Shown: positions 49,129 through 61,233, numbered from the stretch's first letter. The stretch is 64,000 nucleotides of DNA from Rhizomys pruinosus (GCA_009823505.1 VZQC01006591.1:230872-294871), one strand, 5' to 3'. Notes: a model not told the origin generated them from the letters alone. Numbers and translations: made by a program.

Positions 49129-52100
49129 AATCATACTAGTACACTTTAGTGTTGCTCATTGTACCTGTGTTTAGGACTGAGCACTGGGACTGTATAAACT
49201 ATCAAGGGACTTGTACCTGAAGAAAACAGATCCCCCCTCCTTGAACAGCCATTGATTATCTGGAGCTCTTCATCTAAAGGTGTAACATTGTGACCTTTCC
49301 CCCACCCACGATGGCATGACCACTGGTGTGGTCATTATTCAGGTATTCATTAGGCAACCATATTGTTGAGTGGGTGCAGTATCCCTGTTATGACTAGAAG
49401 ATTACTATACACCAGGCATCCTGGTTCTCTGGCTCAACACGATCTCTCTGCCTCCTCTTCTGTTATGTTCCCTGAGCTTAAATGTATAGGTTTGCCATTG
49501 CACATTTATCACTTGGGGCTGGGTTCCAAATGCACCTTTACCAGTTGTGGCTTCTTTGGTGAGGAGTAAAATCTACATCACCTGGGGTATGAGGGTAAGT
49601 ATTTAAAATAGTGTTAGAAACTATGTTATTGAGGAAAGTGGTATAGTAGTTTCTCTTCTAGGGTCTAGACACTCTAGCCATGTGTACTTTGGCTAGGTTA
49701 CAGTACCAGTTAATGAGAGCCTCTTGAGGGGACCTTAAGTCCAACTATTCTGCTACTGGTTATGACTGTGGAGTTATGAATTCTCTGGCTGGATGAATGT
49801 CAAAGGCTTGGACACCACACACATACACACAACACATACACACACACACATTCATTTATATATATACTATATATATATAAATAAATATATATGTAATTTT
49901 AATTTACTTTTGAGACAGTGTCTCAGTCTGTAGGCCCGGCTGGCACGGAACTTCTGTTGTCTTCCTGCCTTAGCCTCTTGAGAACGAGGATTATGGATCT
50001 GAGCCACCACTCCCAGTTTTCAAACAATGTTAAATGGGCCATCCATAAATGGAATTTTGTTAATTTTATTATTTCTCCTTTCAAGTTTACATACAGTTGT
50101 TGTACACACCGCACATATGCTTTTAATCTAGAAATAGAGAAAATAAAGTAATTTAATCATATGAAATGAAAGCCCTGTGTAAACCTACTATAAGAGAAAG
50201 TCAAACAATTATGCTGATTGCAAAAATCATTCCATGTGCTGAAGAGAATGGAAGATGGTAAATAACTCCTAGATTATTAAGCAGGAAATTTTCCGACTAA
50301 ATATTTTTATTGTTTTTGTTTTTAACAAATGTACATTGTGCCCCATGTATTTCTTTTAATTTCCCTGCAAGGATAGGTCTGAAGTATAATTCAGAAACCT
50401 CTACATAACCTTCAATTCCTTTTCCCAATTCCCAAGATAATTCTATTCTGTGAAGCCATAAATGTGAACACAGTTACAAATTGTTAATTTATGAAATTTA
50501 TTTGAGTGGAGATTTGACAGTTTCTTTCTGCTGTGACTCGTGGTTGGGTGCAGGCCAGAAGCAGCCCTAGCCTTTTACTTTATCAATACAGAAAGAAAAT
50601 GGGAGCATAAGGCACTCTTACTAAGAAATATTGTGATTAAAAAATAGTTATACAGCAAAAAACAGTTGCAAACACATAGTATCATTCATTGCTAATGAGT
50701 TAAAAGGATACCACAGTGCATATATAAATCACTATACAGTATCTTGCAGTTTATTTAAATTCATTGTGCCTCATTATAACTGAGCTATGCACCTTTAGTT
50801 CTGAGTTGATTAGGAATGCGATAGCTCAGAATAGCTTTTAATTCAGAGAAACATGGCCTGACCTTTACCATAATCCTGTGTGAAACACACTATAGTTTAG
50901 ACATTAATAATGATGCCACCTCTTCTTCATACTGGTAAGATGCTGCTTAAAATTTGGTATTATTAGTTAACAGGCCCAGGCCAATACATCAAAACCAAAT
51001 TACCCTTCTGTGTATAACTACAGTACTTAATTCTGAGTTCTTCATCTCTCATAACTATTACTTCCTCTTTAAAAATGCTAAAAACCAAAATGTAATAGTG
51101 TCATGTCATAGCAATATGTCACAGATACACACTAAAGGCACCGTGCTTCCTCCCCACAGACTGCCATTGTGTGCAGTAAAGAATTTGTGCTTTGTGATAT
51201 ATGTTTTAGCAGCTAAGGCATTGCCTGCCTTTGACTTTTGTCTCTCAATTTGAGAACGCTATTTCTTTAAACCACCTTCTAGCAAGTCAACTAGTACAAA
51301 TAATAGAGGTACTACCTTGTTCTGATGCAGCAGAAAATACAAATGCAGAAATTTTGATACTCAGTTTCTTTTTAAAAATTGGTTACTAAATTGATCCTTA
51401 TTTAGTGAATATAGCAAATAATTAATCACACACTTAACCATTTAATTGCTTTAATGAACTTTAATGGCTCATGGAGTCTTCTAAGGGAAATTAAAAGGCC
51501 TACTCCACCCATATCTACTCCATTCTTACCATTCCTACTCCCCAGAGAAAATCATTTCGCTCTTTTAAACTGCTAAAACCAGATTACAAATGTGGGATTT
51601 TTGTAGAATTTTCAAGTCTTTTAGCACATATACATAAGTACATGTGATAGCACTGGGGATCAAATTCAGAGCCTGGTGCCTGCTGTGCAGATGCTCAAAC
51701 ACAAATGTAAATCATAAGCCCTAACAGCATTTCTAATGGTGTGTTCATATTGTTAAACCCCTACTCTGTGGCTTTAAGTATTATATGCTAATTTTCTACA
51801 TTAGAAAATAAAATATAATCTTTTGGGAACATGAGACCTTCAAGACTCAAGATTTGCCTTTTATCCCTACTCCTGGGAATTTCCTCTGCCAGTCTGTGTT
51901 TTGGTCCTTTTACAATCCCCTTACTTTGAGCTAGGATTTCTTTTGTCTCTGAAAGAAAGAATCGCATAGCATCACAAGATATTAAACAAAACAAGAGGCT
52001 TCTTATGTCTAAGAAGTATAAAGGAAACCCACTATCACTAGGAAACCTGAACCCTGCTTTGTCACGATGCTGTGCCAGGTTTGCAGTGTCAGACTGTTAT

Positions 52101-52768
52101 AGAAGGTAGCTGCTAGTCACGTGTACACAGTAATAAAGAAAGAGGAAGATAGATCCTCTACCCGCACTAACATCCCATAAGTGGTCATCAAATAGCCATG
52201 CCTGCATTCTGGGGGACTGGAAAATTACTTTTGTTTGCCAAGTTTCTACAAAGGAACAATCTGCCATTTTAGATTGTTTTCCTATATCACTTTAGTATAA
52301 CATATATTGAAGAAACTTTCAGAGAAAGAATGAGCTAGAAATATATTTTTGAGGCATTAACTCTCGTAAAATGTCATTTTTTTACTTTCACACTTGATTG
52401 AGGATTTTCTAGATTTAAAACAAGATTAGAAATGTCTAGGGGGTTTTTTTGTAGAATTTTGAAGTATTTCATTGTCTTCCAGCTTCCAGAGTTGACATTA
52501 AGCCCAAATCTGCTCTGATTCCTAATTCCTAGTCTGGGAGCTGTCTGTACTGTACCTCCCATGGAGGCTTTTGGGACAGTGTATACCCTATTCTAAAGTA
52601 CCATAAAACATGCTGATTATGAGTCTTATTCTAGTCTTTCAGTGGACTCAACACCAAAGGACCTTTTTACTCAGGAAATTAAATTTCTTGCACTTTGAGA
52701 AATAGTTTTGCCTTATTTCTTTGACAATTCCCTCAACTTCATTTTCTTCTTTTCTCTCTATTTTGAAG

Positions 52769-52924
52769 ATCAAGTCCTGATATCAGACAAAATGAGCCGA
52801 GTCATAGTAGTGGAAGAAGAAAACCACACATTTACAGCAGCAGATCATTTCTCACGGATTCTGTTAGTCTAAGAGAACAATTGAGACTGGTTCTTGGTTT
52901 TGAAAATCATATGCATAAAAGCAG
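52769..52924 (+). other. Candidate exon, block C copy, one base short
   Basis: 156 nt; 'ctgttagtctaagag' lacks one base relative to the open block B copy, which breaks the frame. Confidence 0.4.
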
Positions 52925-53003
52925 GTATTAAGCATTCTTTTCTACCTTTCAATGTCATACTTGTGAGATTCTTCAACACTATGACATGTAACTTAATAGT
53001 TTT

Positions 53004-53238
53004 ATTTATTTATTTATTTTTTATGTGTATGAATGTACTGTCTGCATGTAGGTCTGTGCACCCATGTAGTGCAATGCCACAGAGGTCAGAAGAGAGTGTC
53101 GGATTCCCCTGAAACCGGAGTTCTCCTGGAATTGGAGTTACAGATGGTTCTCGGCCGCCATGTGGGTGCTGGGGACCGAACCTGGGTCCTCTGTAAGGGC
53201 GTTCGGTGCTCTTAACCACCAGGCCATCTCTCCAGCCC
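53004..53238 (-). repeat. B2 SINE (antisense), block C
   Basis: The cleanest of the three copies: internal duplication present, ending 'ccatctctccagcccc'. Confidence 0.96.
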
Positions 53239-53539
53239 CTGTTGTTGATTTTTTAAATTGGGTACTTTGGAGTTTCTTATTTACTTGTTAATGCCCTTAC
53301 ATATTCTAGATACAAGTCCTTCAGTGGAAATATGTACTAAAAACATTGTGTATTCTGTGGCTAGTGTTTTCCCTCTACTTTGAATGTCTTAATAAACCAA
53401 AGTTAACTAATTTCAAAGAATTTCTACTCTTAGTGTTTTTTAGTTAATTTTTTGAGAATTTTATTTATAAGCACTATATTTGCATCATCCCTTCTATTCA
53501 GTTCATTAAGTTTTTATTATTATATATATCAGTAACTAG

Positions 53540-53564
53540 AGATAGATAGATAGATAGATGATAA

Positions 53565-53609
<45 letters not shown>
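53540..53609. repeat. (GATA)n microsatellite, block C
   Basis: GATA run with few interruptions. Confidence 0.95.
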
Positions 53610-53619
53610 AAATCATACT

Positions 53620-54245
53620 AAGTACATTTAGTGTTGCTCATATGTACCTGTGTTTAGGACTGAGCACTGGGACTGTATAAACTATCAAGGGACTTGTACC
53701 TGAAGAAAACAGATCCCCCCTCCTTGAACAGCCATTGATTATCTGGAGCTCTTCATCTAAAGGTGTAACATTGTGACCTTTCCCCCACCCATGATGGCAT
53801 GACCACTGGTGTGGTCATTATTCAGGTATTCATTAGGCAACCATATTGTTGAGTGGGTGCAGTATCCCTGTTATGACTAGAAGATTCTATACCACCAGGC
53901 ATCCTGGTTCTCTGGCTCATACATGATCTCTCTGACTCCTCTTCTGTTATGTTCCCTGAGCCTTAAATGTATAGGTTGCATTGCACATGTATCACTTGGG
54001 GCTGGGTTCCAAATGCACCTTTACCAGTTGTGGCTTCTTTGGTGAGGAGTAAAATCTACATTCACCTGGGGTATGAGGGTAAGTATTTAAAATAGTTAGA
54101 AACTATGTTTATTGAGGAAAGTGATCATAGTAGTTTCTCTTCTAGGGTCTATGACCTCTCTAGCCATGTGTACTTGGCTAGTACCAGTTATGAATAGCCT
54201 CATTGAGGGGACCTTAAGTCCAACTATTCTGCTACTGGTTATGAC
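53620..54245 (-). mobile_element. Lx-type L1 3' UTR (antisense), left of the provirus
   Basis: The same L1 sequence as at 44,670-45,292. Its continuation is found on the far side of the provirus at 63,619, so the provirus split one L1. Confidence 0.85.
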
Positions 54246-54707
54246 TGTGGAGTTATGAATTCTCTGGCTGGATGAATGTCAAAGGCTTGAAAGAAGCCTC
54301 TCAAAAAGTTGGAGGAGGGCTGACTTGCTATGATTTTGTTTGAATGCTTGGGCTTGGTAGAAGCTTGCAGAGTTTACCTAAGATTCTGACCTTGATTGTT
54401 TATACTTAGAATGTAAACACAGAAATTGTTAGACATACTATTGATGAAACCCAATGTCACTATGTTCCCTGTTTACTTTTATGGCTAGGCCTGCTGAACC
54501 TTGAATTCTTTTCCTCTCCTGAAGCCTTCCTTGCATCTAGCACGTATATATTGTGTAGCTTTCTGTAATTGTCCTTGGAAAACCTCTGCAACCTGTGAGA
54601 GATATAAAAGCTTAAGAAATAAAACTTTGTCAGCCTTCCTTTGAGTTGGTTGTCCGTGTCCTACATCAGAGTGGTGGTCCAGGTCTCAGAACCTAGAGTT
54701 CCACACA
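54246..54707 (+). repeat. 5' LTR of the class II provirus
   Basis: Begins TG and ends CA. The TATA box is at 54,603-54,609, with AATAAA only 9 bp further on at 54,618-54,623. The polyadenylation signal therefore probably lies upstream of the cap site, in U3, as is known for short-R retroviruses such as MMTV. Confidence 0.93.
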
Positions 54708-54709
54708 AA

Positions 54710-54727
54710 TGGCACCCGAACGGGGAC
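54710..54727 (+). promoter_or_regulatory. Primer-binding site, tRNA-Lys3-like
   Basis: 'tggcacccgaacggggac' starts two bases after the LTR and differs at two positions from the Lys3-type primer site. Confidence 0.85.
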
Positions 54728-54939
54728 CTGAATGATAAATTGAACAGGCCACCGACTCCTGTAGAAAGAGGTAAGCAGCAATTGGACACTAGGTAAGTAA
54801 AAATCCATTTGTTACATTAATTCATCAATTTTGAAGGAGATAAATGTTAAAGTTTTACTCTCTCAGTTAGTAGCATGTTATAAAATAGTTTTAGAATACA
54901 ATCTGTGGTTGAAGATACTGTGGCACTGGATATAGAGTC

Positions 54940-56371
54940 ATGGGAGAAAGTGAAAGTAAATGTATAAAAGGCTTAAAAGCAAGGGAAAAAAATCCCTCCA
55001 GATTGGTGGGTTTCATGGGCAATTATTCCCTCAGCATTGGTAAGATTGGAAGGAAAAATATGCAATATTAAAGCCTCTACAGTTGAATCTTTACATGAAT
55101 ATGAAATTAATAAAGATGATCAAAGGCATGTTTTTGCTGAGAAAGCTATCATGTTCAGTGAGGCAATTCCCTTGCAGGGGGTGGCTGCGGACACCTCTGG
55201 CAAGAGTTCCCTCCATTACCACCTGAGTGGTCTACTCCCCCCAAGGTTTTCCAAATCCAGCTGCCCTGATGGCTCCTCTGTCTCTAACCCTCCTACTACT
55301 TCTCTTCAGATAAATTTCACCACTACTTTGCCTTTTCTAAATAGCAATAAATCTGCACTGCCTCCTTGTCGAGAATATCTTCCTCGGCTTGCTTTTCTAG
55401 TTTTCTTTAAGCATCTGCAGCAAGGTATTAACTCTTGGAATGCATTGGGGTCTGATGTTATGACCAATTTCAAAAAGGCCTATGCCCTTTATGGAGCAAC
55501 TTCTAAATTTAATATTGAATTCTTGAAAACCTCAGAGAATAATTGGCTCCCACATGAATTTTAATTTTTAGCAAAAATGGTATTTACACCTCAACAATTT
55601 TTACAATGGCAAATATGGGTTTCTGATAAAGCTAAGCAAATGTTACAGGTTCATATTTCTCATGGTAGTCCTGCTTATTTAACTTATGACATACTAACAG
55701 GCACAGGGACAGTGGCAAATAATCTCAATCAGATCAAATCCAATTGCCTATGATGTACTGGATTAAGAAGGTAGCCATTAAAACATGAAAAAAAAATTGA
55801 CACAATGCAGCTGGAGGATCTTTTGTAAAAATTGTGCAAGGTCCTTCTAAAAATTATACTCAATTTATTAGTAAATTATAAGATACTATTAAAAACTATA
55901 AAAAATACTACTGTACAACAGATCCTTCTTAAACAACTGGCTTATGATAATAATAATAAAGACTGCTAAGAAGTTATCAGACCAATAAAAAATTCAGGAA
56001 CAACTATGGATTACATGAAGGCTTATAGGAATATTGTCTTTATCAGACATAATGCTAGAATAACAGCTCTAGAAACTTTTGCAGTCCATAAAGCATCTAA
56101 TGTTAAATTTTGCAACTGTGGCAAAATGGGACATGTACGTAAAGTCTGTTGTGTCCCTAATCAACTTCCTAAAAACCCTGTTAATTCTTCTGCAGAAAGA
56201 AAGCCCTGTGGAGTGTGTCCTAGGTGCAAAAATGGGTTCATTGGCTTAGAGAATGTGGATCTAAATTTGATAAGAAAAAAACCTTATACAGGACAAAGAC
56301 AAACCGCAGCAGGGAAACTAATACAGGGGCCTGCCCACAGCCCTGGACAAATTGAGGAATACAAGCTTTAA
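54940..56371 (+). pseudogene. Defective class II gag
   Basis: A likely start ATG at 54,940 is followed by a frame change. The longest open piece is 55,037-55,564, with a capsid-like region. A second piece, 56,006-56,371, holds the nucleocapsid with two cysteine/histidine knuckle remnants. In the first knuckle one Cys is displaced; in the second a frameshift near 56,240 removes the His and last Cys. Several stops lie between the pieces. The two-knuckle order and the 'CPRCK' start of the second knuckle point to class II. Matrix is not recognisable by eye. Confidence 0.8.
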
Positions 56372-56425
56372 ATAATAAACCTAATATTTGGTTATTACAA
56401 ACGGCTACTAAGGACAGTTCTGTTA

Positions 56426-57130
56426 TTGATATTCCAGCCCCCTAAAACCTTGGAGTTACTTTTTATACATAATCCTCATAAAATACCAACAGGATATTAT
56501 GGCCCTATTCCAAAAAACACAGTTGGACTATTATTAGGACGAAGTAGCTACACTATGTTGGGTCTTATAGTTCATACTAATGTTATAGATGAAGATTATT
56601 TAGGAGAAATTTCTCTTATGTTCCATGTATCCAGAAATCTTAGAGTCCCTAAAGGAGAATTTATTGTACAACTGTTACTCCTTCCGTATTGTCATCCTAA
56701 AAATAAAACTAATAATAATAGAACTGGAGGCTTTGGCAGCACCACCCCATTGTTGCACTGACCACCCTACTCCAGGAACATTCTAGACCCATGTTGACCC
56801 TTTATATAAAAGGAAAAGCATTTACTGGCATGTTAGATACAGAAGCTGATGCTTCAATCATTCACACTGAGGAATAGACTAATTCCTGGCCTAAAGAAAA
56901 AGCTAAGGCTACTCTGTCAGGAGTAGGCTCCTCATCAGCTGAACAGCCTTTTATCACTGCTGAGATTTTACAAACACAAAGGGCTGATAACATTTTAGCA
57001 TTTCTATGGCCTTTTATCACCCCACTGCCCATTAATCTATGGGGACATGATTTTCTACAACAAACTAATGCAAAAATCTCCATTCTTGAACTTTTTTCCT
57101 AGGGGCCACTAAATTACAGCTGCTAGAAAT
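56426..57130 (+). pseudogene. Defective class II dUTPase and protease (pro)
   Basis: The open piece 56,426-56,761 has trimeric dUTPase motifs in order: 'GLLLGRSS', then 'VIDEDYLGEI', then 'GGFGSTT' near its end. A stop follows. Downstream (about 56,800-57,110) is an aspartic protease remnant whose active-site triad reads Asp-Thr-Glu at 56,836-56,844 instead of Asp-Thr-Gly, followed by a stop and then a 'LWGHDFL' segment typical of the protease end. The dUTPase-protease order is that of betaretroviruses. It is non-functional as read. Confidence 0.82.
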
Positions 57131-57144
57131 GGATTAAAAATCTA

Positions 57145-57374
57145 AGCGGTTAAGAGCGCCGACCGCTCTTACAGAGGACCTGGGTTCGATCCCTAGCACC
57201 CACATGGCGGCCAAAACTGTCTGAAACTCCAATTCCAGAACTCCAGTTCCAGGGGAATCCGAGACCCTCTTCTGACCTCCGCGGCATTGCATGACATGGG
57301 TGCACAAACCTGCATGCAGACAGTACATTCATACACATACAGAAATAAATAAAATTAAATTTAAAAAGTTAAAA
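57145..57374 (+). repeat. B2 SINE in the protease-pol junction, 5'-truncated
   Basis: TSD 'aaaaatcta' at 57,136-57,144 and 57,375-57,383. The element starts at 'agcggttaagagcgcc', so the first 18 bp or so are missing. Confidence 0.93.
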
Positions 57375-57717
57375 AAAAATCTAATGACCCTATCTGGACT
57401 CCTCAATGGCCCTTTACTATGAAAATTAGCGGCTATCAATGATATTGTATAAAAACAACTCAAGGAGGGGCATTTAGAATTTACCACCTCACGTTAAAAT
57501 TCTCCTATATTTGCTATAAAAAATCTTAAAAATAACACATACTTATTAATCTCAAAAATGTTAATAACAGTTTAATTCCCATGGGCCCGTTAGAACCAGG
57601 CTTGCCTTCCCCCACCTACATCCCTGATAAATGGCCACTTATTGTTATTAATTTACAAGATTTTTTTTTCACTATTCCTCTCCACCCTAAGGACCATCCC
57701 AGATTTACATTTTCTTT

Positions 57718-59047
57718 TTTTAAATTTTTTTTTATTAATTTTATTTATTTATGTATGTGTATGAATGTACTGTCTGCATGCAAGTCTGTGCACCCATGTC
57801 GTGCAATGCTGCGGAGGTCAGAAGAGGGTATCGGATTCCCCTGGAACTGGAGTTCTCCCGGAACTGGAGTTTCAGATGGTTCTCGGCCACCATGTGGGTG
57901 CTGGGGATCGAACCCGGGTCCTCTGTTTGGTTTTTTTTTTAATTGATGCTTTGTGCATTTCATACATCATTTTCCAATTCAGTTCAGGTATATTTCCCTT
58001 TCCCTTCCCCCCCACCCCCACCCTATCCCAAATCATGCATTCTGCCATAACTATCCTGCATCTTTTTTTTTTTTCATTTTTTAGCTAAGTGATTCCACGA
58101 GTACAAGCATCCTTCTATGTAAAACCAATTTGCAGGCTGTTGTGCCAAACCCCCACAGCCCCACCATCCAGGGGGGGGAGGGTTGTATGTTCAATCAAGT
58201 TGATCAAATGAGTTTCCAGCTACATTGCTGTGTTTCACCATTCACCCCAATTGCAGCCCTTACATTCTACCATGCCCCTCTTTTGCAGATTGTTCCCTAG
58301 GCTTAGAAAAGGGGCACAGGTGGATGAGAAACAAAACAGTCCACTCTCTCTGGAGCTGTTGTCTTGGACTCTGGTCAATTCTGGCTGTTTCCTTTCATGG
58401 GCTGACAGTTTGTCCAGGAATAACCTTTCGATCCTACTAATGAAGCACAAGCAATTAGATATATAGGTATTTAAACAGCATTAATAGTTATGGTGGGTTA
58501 CTTTGGTATAGACATATATGTTTAGATAATATGTTGATCCATGAGTTACATTTTTTTCCTGTTAAATATGACAGGGTCTTACTGTGGCTTATAACATCTC
58601 CTAACCTGTAGAGGATGTAAGCTTGTGGCATCAGCCATGGGTTATTCCTCCAAGAAGAGAGCCAAGAGCCAATTAGATTTGGGATATACAGGCATATGGC
58701 TGCCTCTGCTGCACAGTATTTCCAGGCAGGTGAGGTGTAGCTGGTGCTGACTGTGGAGTCTTGCTTGACTCAAGGAGACCCATATTTGCTTTATTGGTTT
58801 AGTGGCCTTTGGTAACACTCTCTGGTATTCCAGAGGCCATCTGTACACTTGCATGTGTAGTCTCAATACATCTTTCCCGTGTTAATGTCAGGTCTTTGGC
58901 AGCAGGGCCTTATCGCCTCTCTTCTTGCAGGTATCCCAGTTTAGAGGCAAGGAGCCTTTACCTTTTGTGGGGTCTTGGATCCCCTGAACCTGGGTCCTCT
59001 GTAAGAGCAGTCAGTGCTCTTAACCGCTAGGCCATCTCTCCAGCCCC
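57718..59047 (-). repeat. B2 SINE (antisense) in pol, split by family X
   Basis: The tail part is 57,718-57,926 and the head part 58,986-59,047. The 16-bp TSD 'gatttacattttcttt' lies at 57,702-57,717 and 59,048-59,063. The internal duplication is present. Confidence 0.95.
57927..58985 (-). mobile_element. Dispersed repeat family X, 1.06 kb insertion inside the B2
   Basis: Inserted antisense with a 17-bp TSD of type 'gaaccYgggtcctctgt' at 57,910-57,926 and 58,986-59,002, and poly-T at its left end (poly-A on its sense strand). It matches 13,432-14,360 in opposite orientation and is better preserved. The TSD and A tail mean it moved by L1-type retrotransposition. No long open frame; class unknown. 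Confidence 0.85.
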
Positions 59048-59620
59048 GATTTACATTTTCTTTACTCCAACCAACTACAAATCTCCCTTGCAGAGATACC
59101 AATAAACTGTCCTACCTCAAGGAATGAAAAATTTTCCCACTATCTGCCAATGGTATGTAGATCAGACTCTTCAACCTTTAAGAGCCAAATATTCTATTTG
59201 TTATATTATTCATTATATGGATGATATATTAATTTCTACTAAAAAACAGGGTATTTTAGACACTCTTTTCAGAAAGTTTCTAAATTACAACATGGGCTTA
59301 TCTTAACACCTAAAAAAATTCAAAGTACCACTCCTGTTTCATAACTTGGTTACATAGTAAACCAAACTAAAATCTAACCCCCTTCTTTTAAATGTAATAA
59401 TCTAAAAACTCTCAATAACTTTCAAAAATTATTAGGAAATATTAATTGGCTTTGACCATCTCTTGACATTCCTACTTCAATGCTAACTAATTTATTTTCT
59501 ACTTTAGAAGGTGATTCAGTGCTATTAAGCCCTCAAGCGCTATCTCCTGATGCCTTGTTAAAATTACAACTAGTAAAACAACCAGTTAAGGATGCCTTTC
59601 TTTACAAAGTTGATTAAAAC

Positions 59621-60943
59621 TTGCCAGTACAACTTATAATAATTCCCTCTACACGTACTCCCACTGCCATTATTACTCAAAAATTATTACTATTAAAATG
59701 GGTTTATCTTCACTCAAAGCAACAAAAACATTTATCTTATGTCCAATTAATAGGACTACTCTTAGCTACCTCTCGACGATACATTGTATACATGTTGGCA
59801 AAGGACCCAAATATTACATTTTTACCTATTACTAAGAAAAAGTTCTCCTTTACATTTCCCCATACTAGTAGGTTACAAATTGAGCTTATTGATTTTATGG
59901 GACAGTTACAGTATGGACTTCCTACAGGAAAATTATAAACATTTTTTAAATATACTAAATTTGTTATTAACAATATTGTTTCTTCCTCTCCAATCCCTAA
60001 AGCTCCCATTTATTTTATAGACCTCAATGAATGGTGAGTATGCCATTGTTGGTCCTGACATCCAATAGTCCAGTGTTGGGCCATATCTTTCTGTTCAACG
60101 TTCTAAACTCTTTACATTAATTTAATTACTAACAAAAATACACAAATCTTTAAACATAGTATCTGACTCTCAGTATGTTGTCCAGCTCTTCCCCCATATA
60201 GTTACACCCTCCTTACATTCTATTGACCCTACACTATTCACTCTTTTTTCACAACTTCAGTCTTTGTTACAAGATCATACCTGTCCTTTATATATCACTC
60301 ATATTCATTCACATTCAAACCTACCTAAACCTTTAGCTGAGGGTAATGACTTGGCTAGTGCCCTGGCTATGCCTATATTTTCTACACCTCAACAAAAACA
60401 TTCTGCCTTACATTCAAATACTTTTCATCTACACAATGCCTATAAAATCCCTCTTTCTCAAACACACTCAGTTGTACACTCCTATTCTATTTGTGTCCCC
60501 CTTCATACTTCTACTACCCCCCAGAGACTCTACATTCTAACCATATCTAACAAACTAATTTTACACATTTTCCCACGCAAGGAGCCACTCTTCTTTTCAT
60601 GGTTACTACCCATCATCCTTTGTTTAAACAGTACCCACAGAAAAGGGGGGATAGCAACTGTATATGGTCCCTTCCCACAATTAACTTTCACATTATTTAC
60701 TATCAATTTTTACTTCTCCCCAAATCCCACTCCTCATTTTTACTTTTTACTTTTTACTTCACATTTTACTTCCTCTTCAAAACCACTTCTACTGGAACCT
60801 ATTCCAGTTGTAGTAAACCAGGTCAATTAAAAATAATGGGAAAGAGATATGCTCTTATCACCTTAAGTGATGGATCAGACGTTTGGGCTCCGCTCCGTTG
60901 TATCTGCCACCGACACCCAGACACAAGAGAAAAGATGGGTCAA
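59621..60943 (+). pseudogene. Defective pol 3' part: connection/RNase H and integrase ends
   Basis: The open piece 59,621-59,938 fits the RT thumb/connection region. RNase H remnants follow: a 'SDSQYVV' box near 60,165 and 'ITHIHSHSNLPKPLAEGNDLA' near 60,295. The integrase zinc-binding start is suggested near 60,400. The catalytic core is not recognisable and appears deleted or scrambled. 'KIMGKRYALITLSDGSDVW' near 60,830-60,890 resembles the C-terminal integrase domain. Stops throughout. Confidence 0.7.
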
Positions 60944-61154
60944 GGGCTGGAGGGATGGCCTAGCGGTTAAGAGCGCTGACTGCTCTTGCAGAGGACCTGG
61001 GTTCGATCCCCAGCATCCACATGGCAGCTGAGAACCGTCTGTAACTCCAATTCCAGGAGAACTCCAGTTCCAGGGGAATCTGACACCCTCTTCTGACCTC
61101 CACAGCATTGCACGACACGGGTGCACAGACCTACATGCAGACAGTACATCCAAA

Positions 61155-61193
<39 letters not shown>

Positions 61194-61217
61194 AATTTTT
61201 TTAAAAATTTAAAAAAA
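60944..61217 (+). repeat. B2 SINE, young subfamily, with 16-bp TSD and (AAAT)n tail
   Basis: The TSD 'agaaaagatgggtcaa' is perfect at 60,928-60,943 and 61,218-61,233. The tail has about ten AAAT units at 61,153-61,193. Confidence 0.98.
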
Positions 61218-61233
61218 AGAAAAGATGGGTCAA

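Larger units (their letters stand above)
47822..49810. repeat. Repeat block B: partial host flank
   Basis: Equals 43,385-45,336 of block A: candidate exon, antisense B2, GATA run, L1 end and the first 44 bp of the LTR (49,767-49,810). It then jumps to sequence equal to about 40,970. The left junction shares 'atata' with both parents. Confidence 0.9.
49811..54245. repeat. Repeat block C: host flank of the complete provirus
   Basis: Equals 40,965-45,292. From 49,811 to about 51,140 it differs from block A by dense single-base indels. From about 51,140 to 52,960 the two are nearly identical. Confidence 0.92.
57384..59620 (+). pseudogene. Defective class II reverse transcriptase, split by nested insertions
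   Basis: The first part (about 57,384-57,717) includes 'LEPGLPSPTYIPDKWPLIVI' and 'FFTIPLHPKD', the polymerase palm start. After the nested SINE the frame resumes at 59,048. The catalytic YMDD box is intact at 59,214-59,225 within a 60-codon open piece (59,124-59,306). Stops occur on both sides. The surrounding palm sequence is of betaretroviral type. Confidence 0.85.

Noticed and set aside
53540..53609. CRISPR-like regular repeats
   Set aside because: Plain GATA microsatellite without spacers, in mammalian DNA.
60944..61020. tRNA gene in the B2 head
   Set aside because: The tRNA-like A and B boxes are the normal B2 promoter; no cloverleaf with CCA-end features stands alone.
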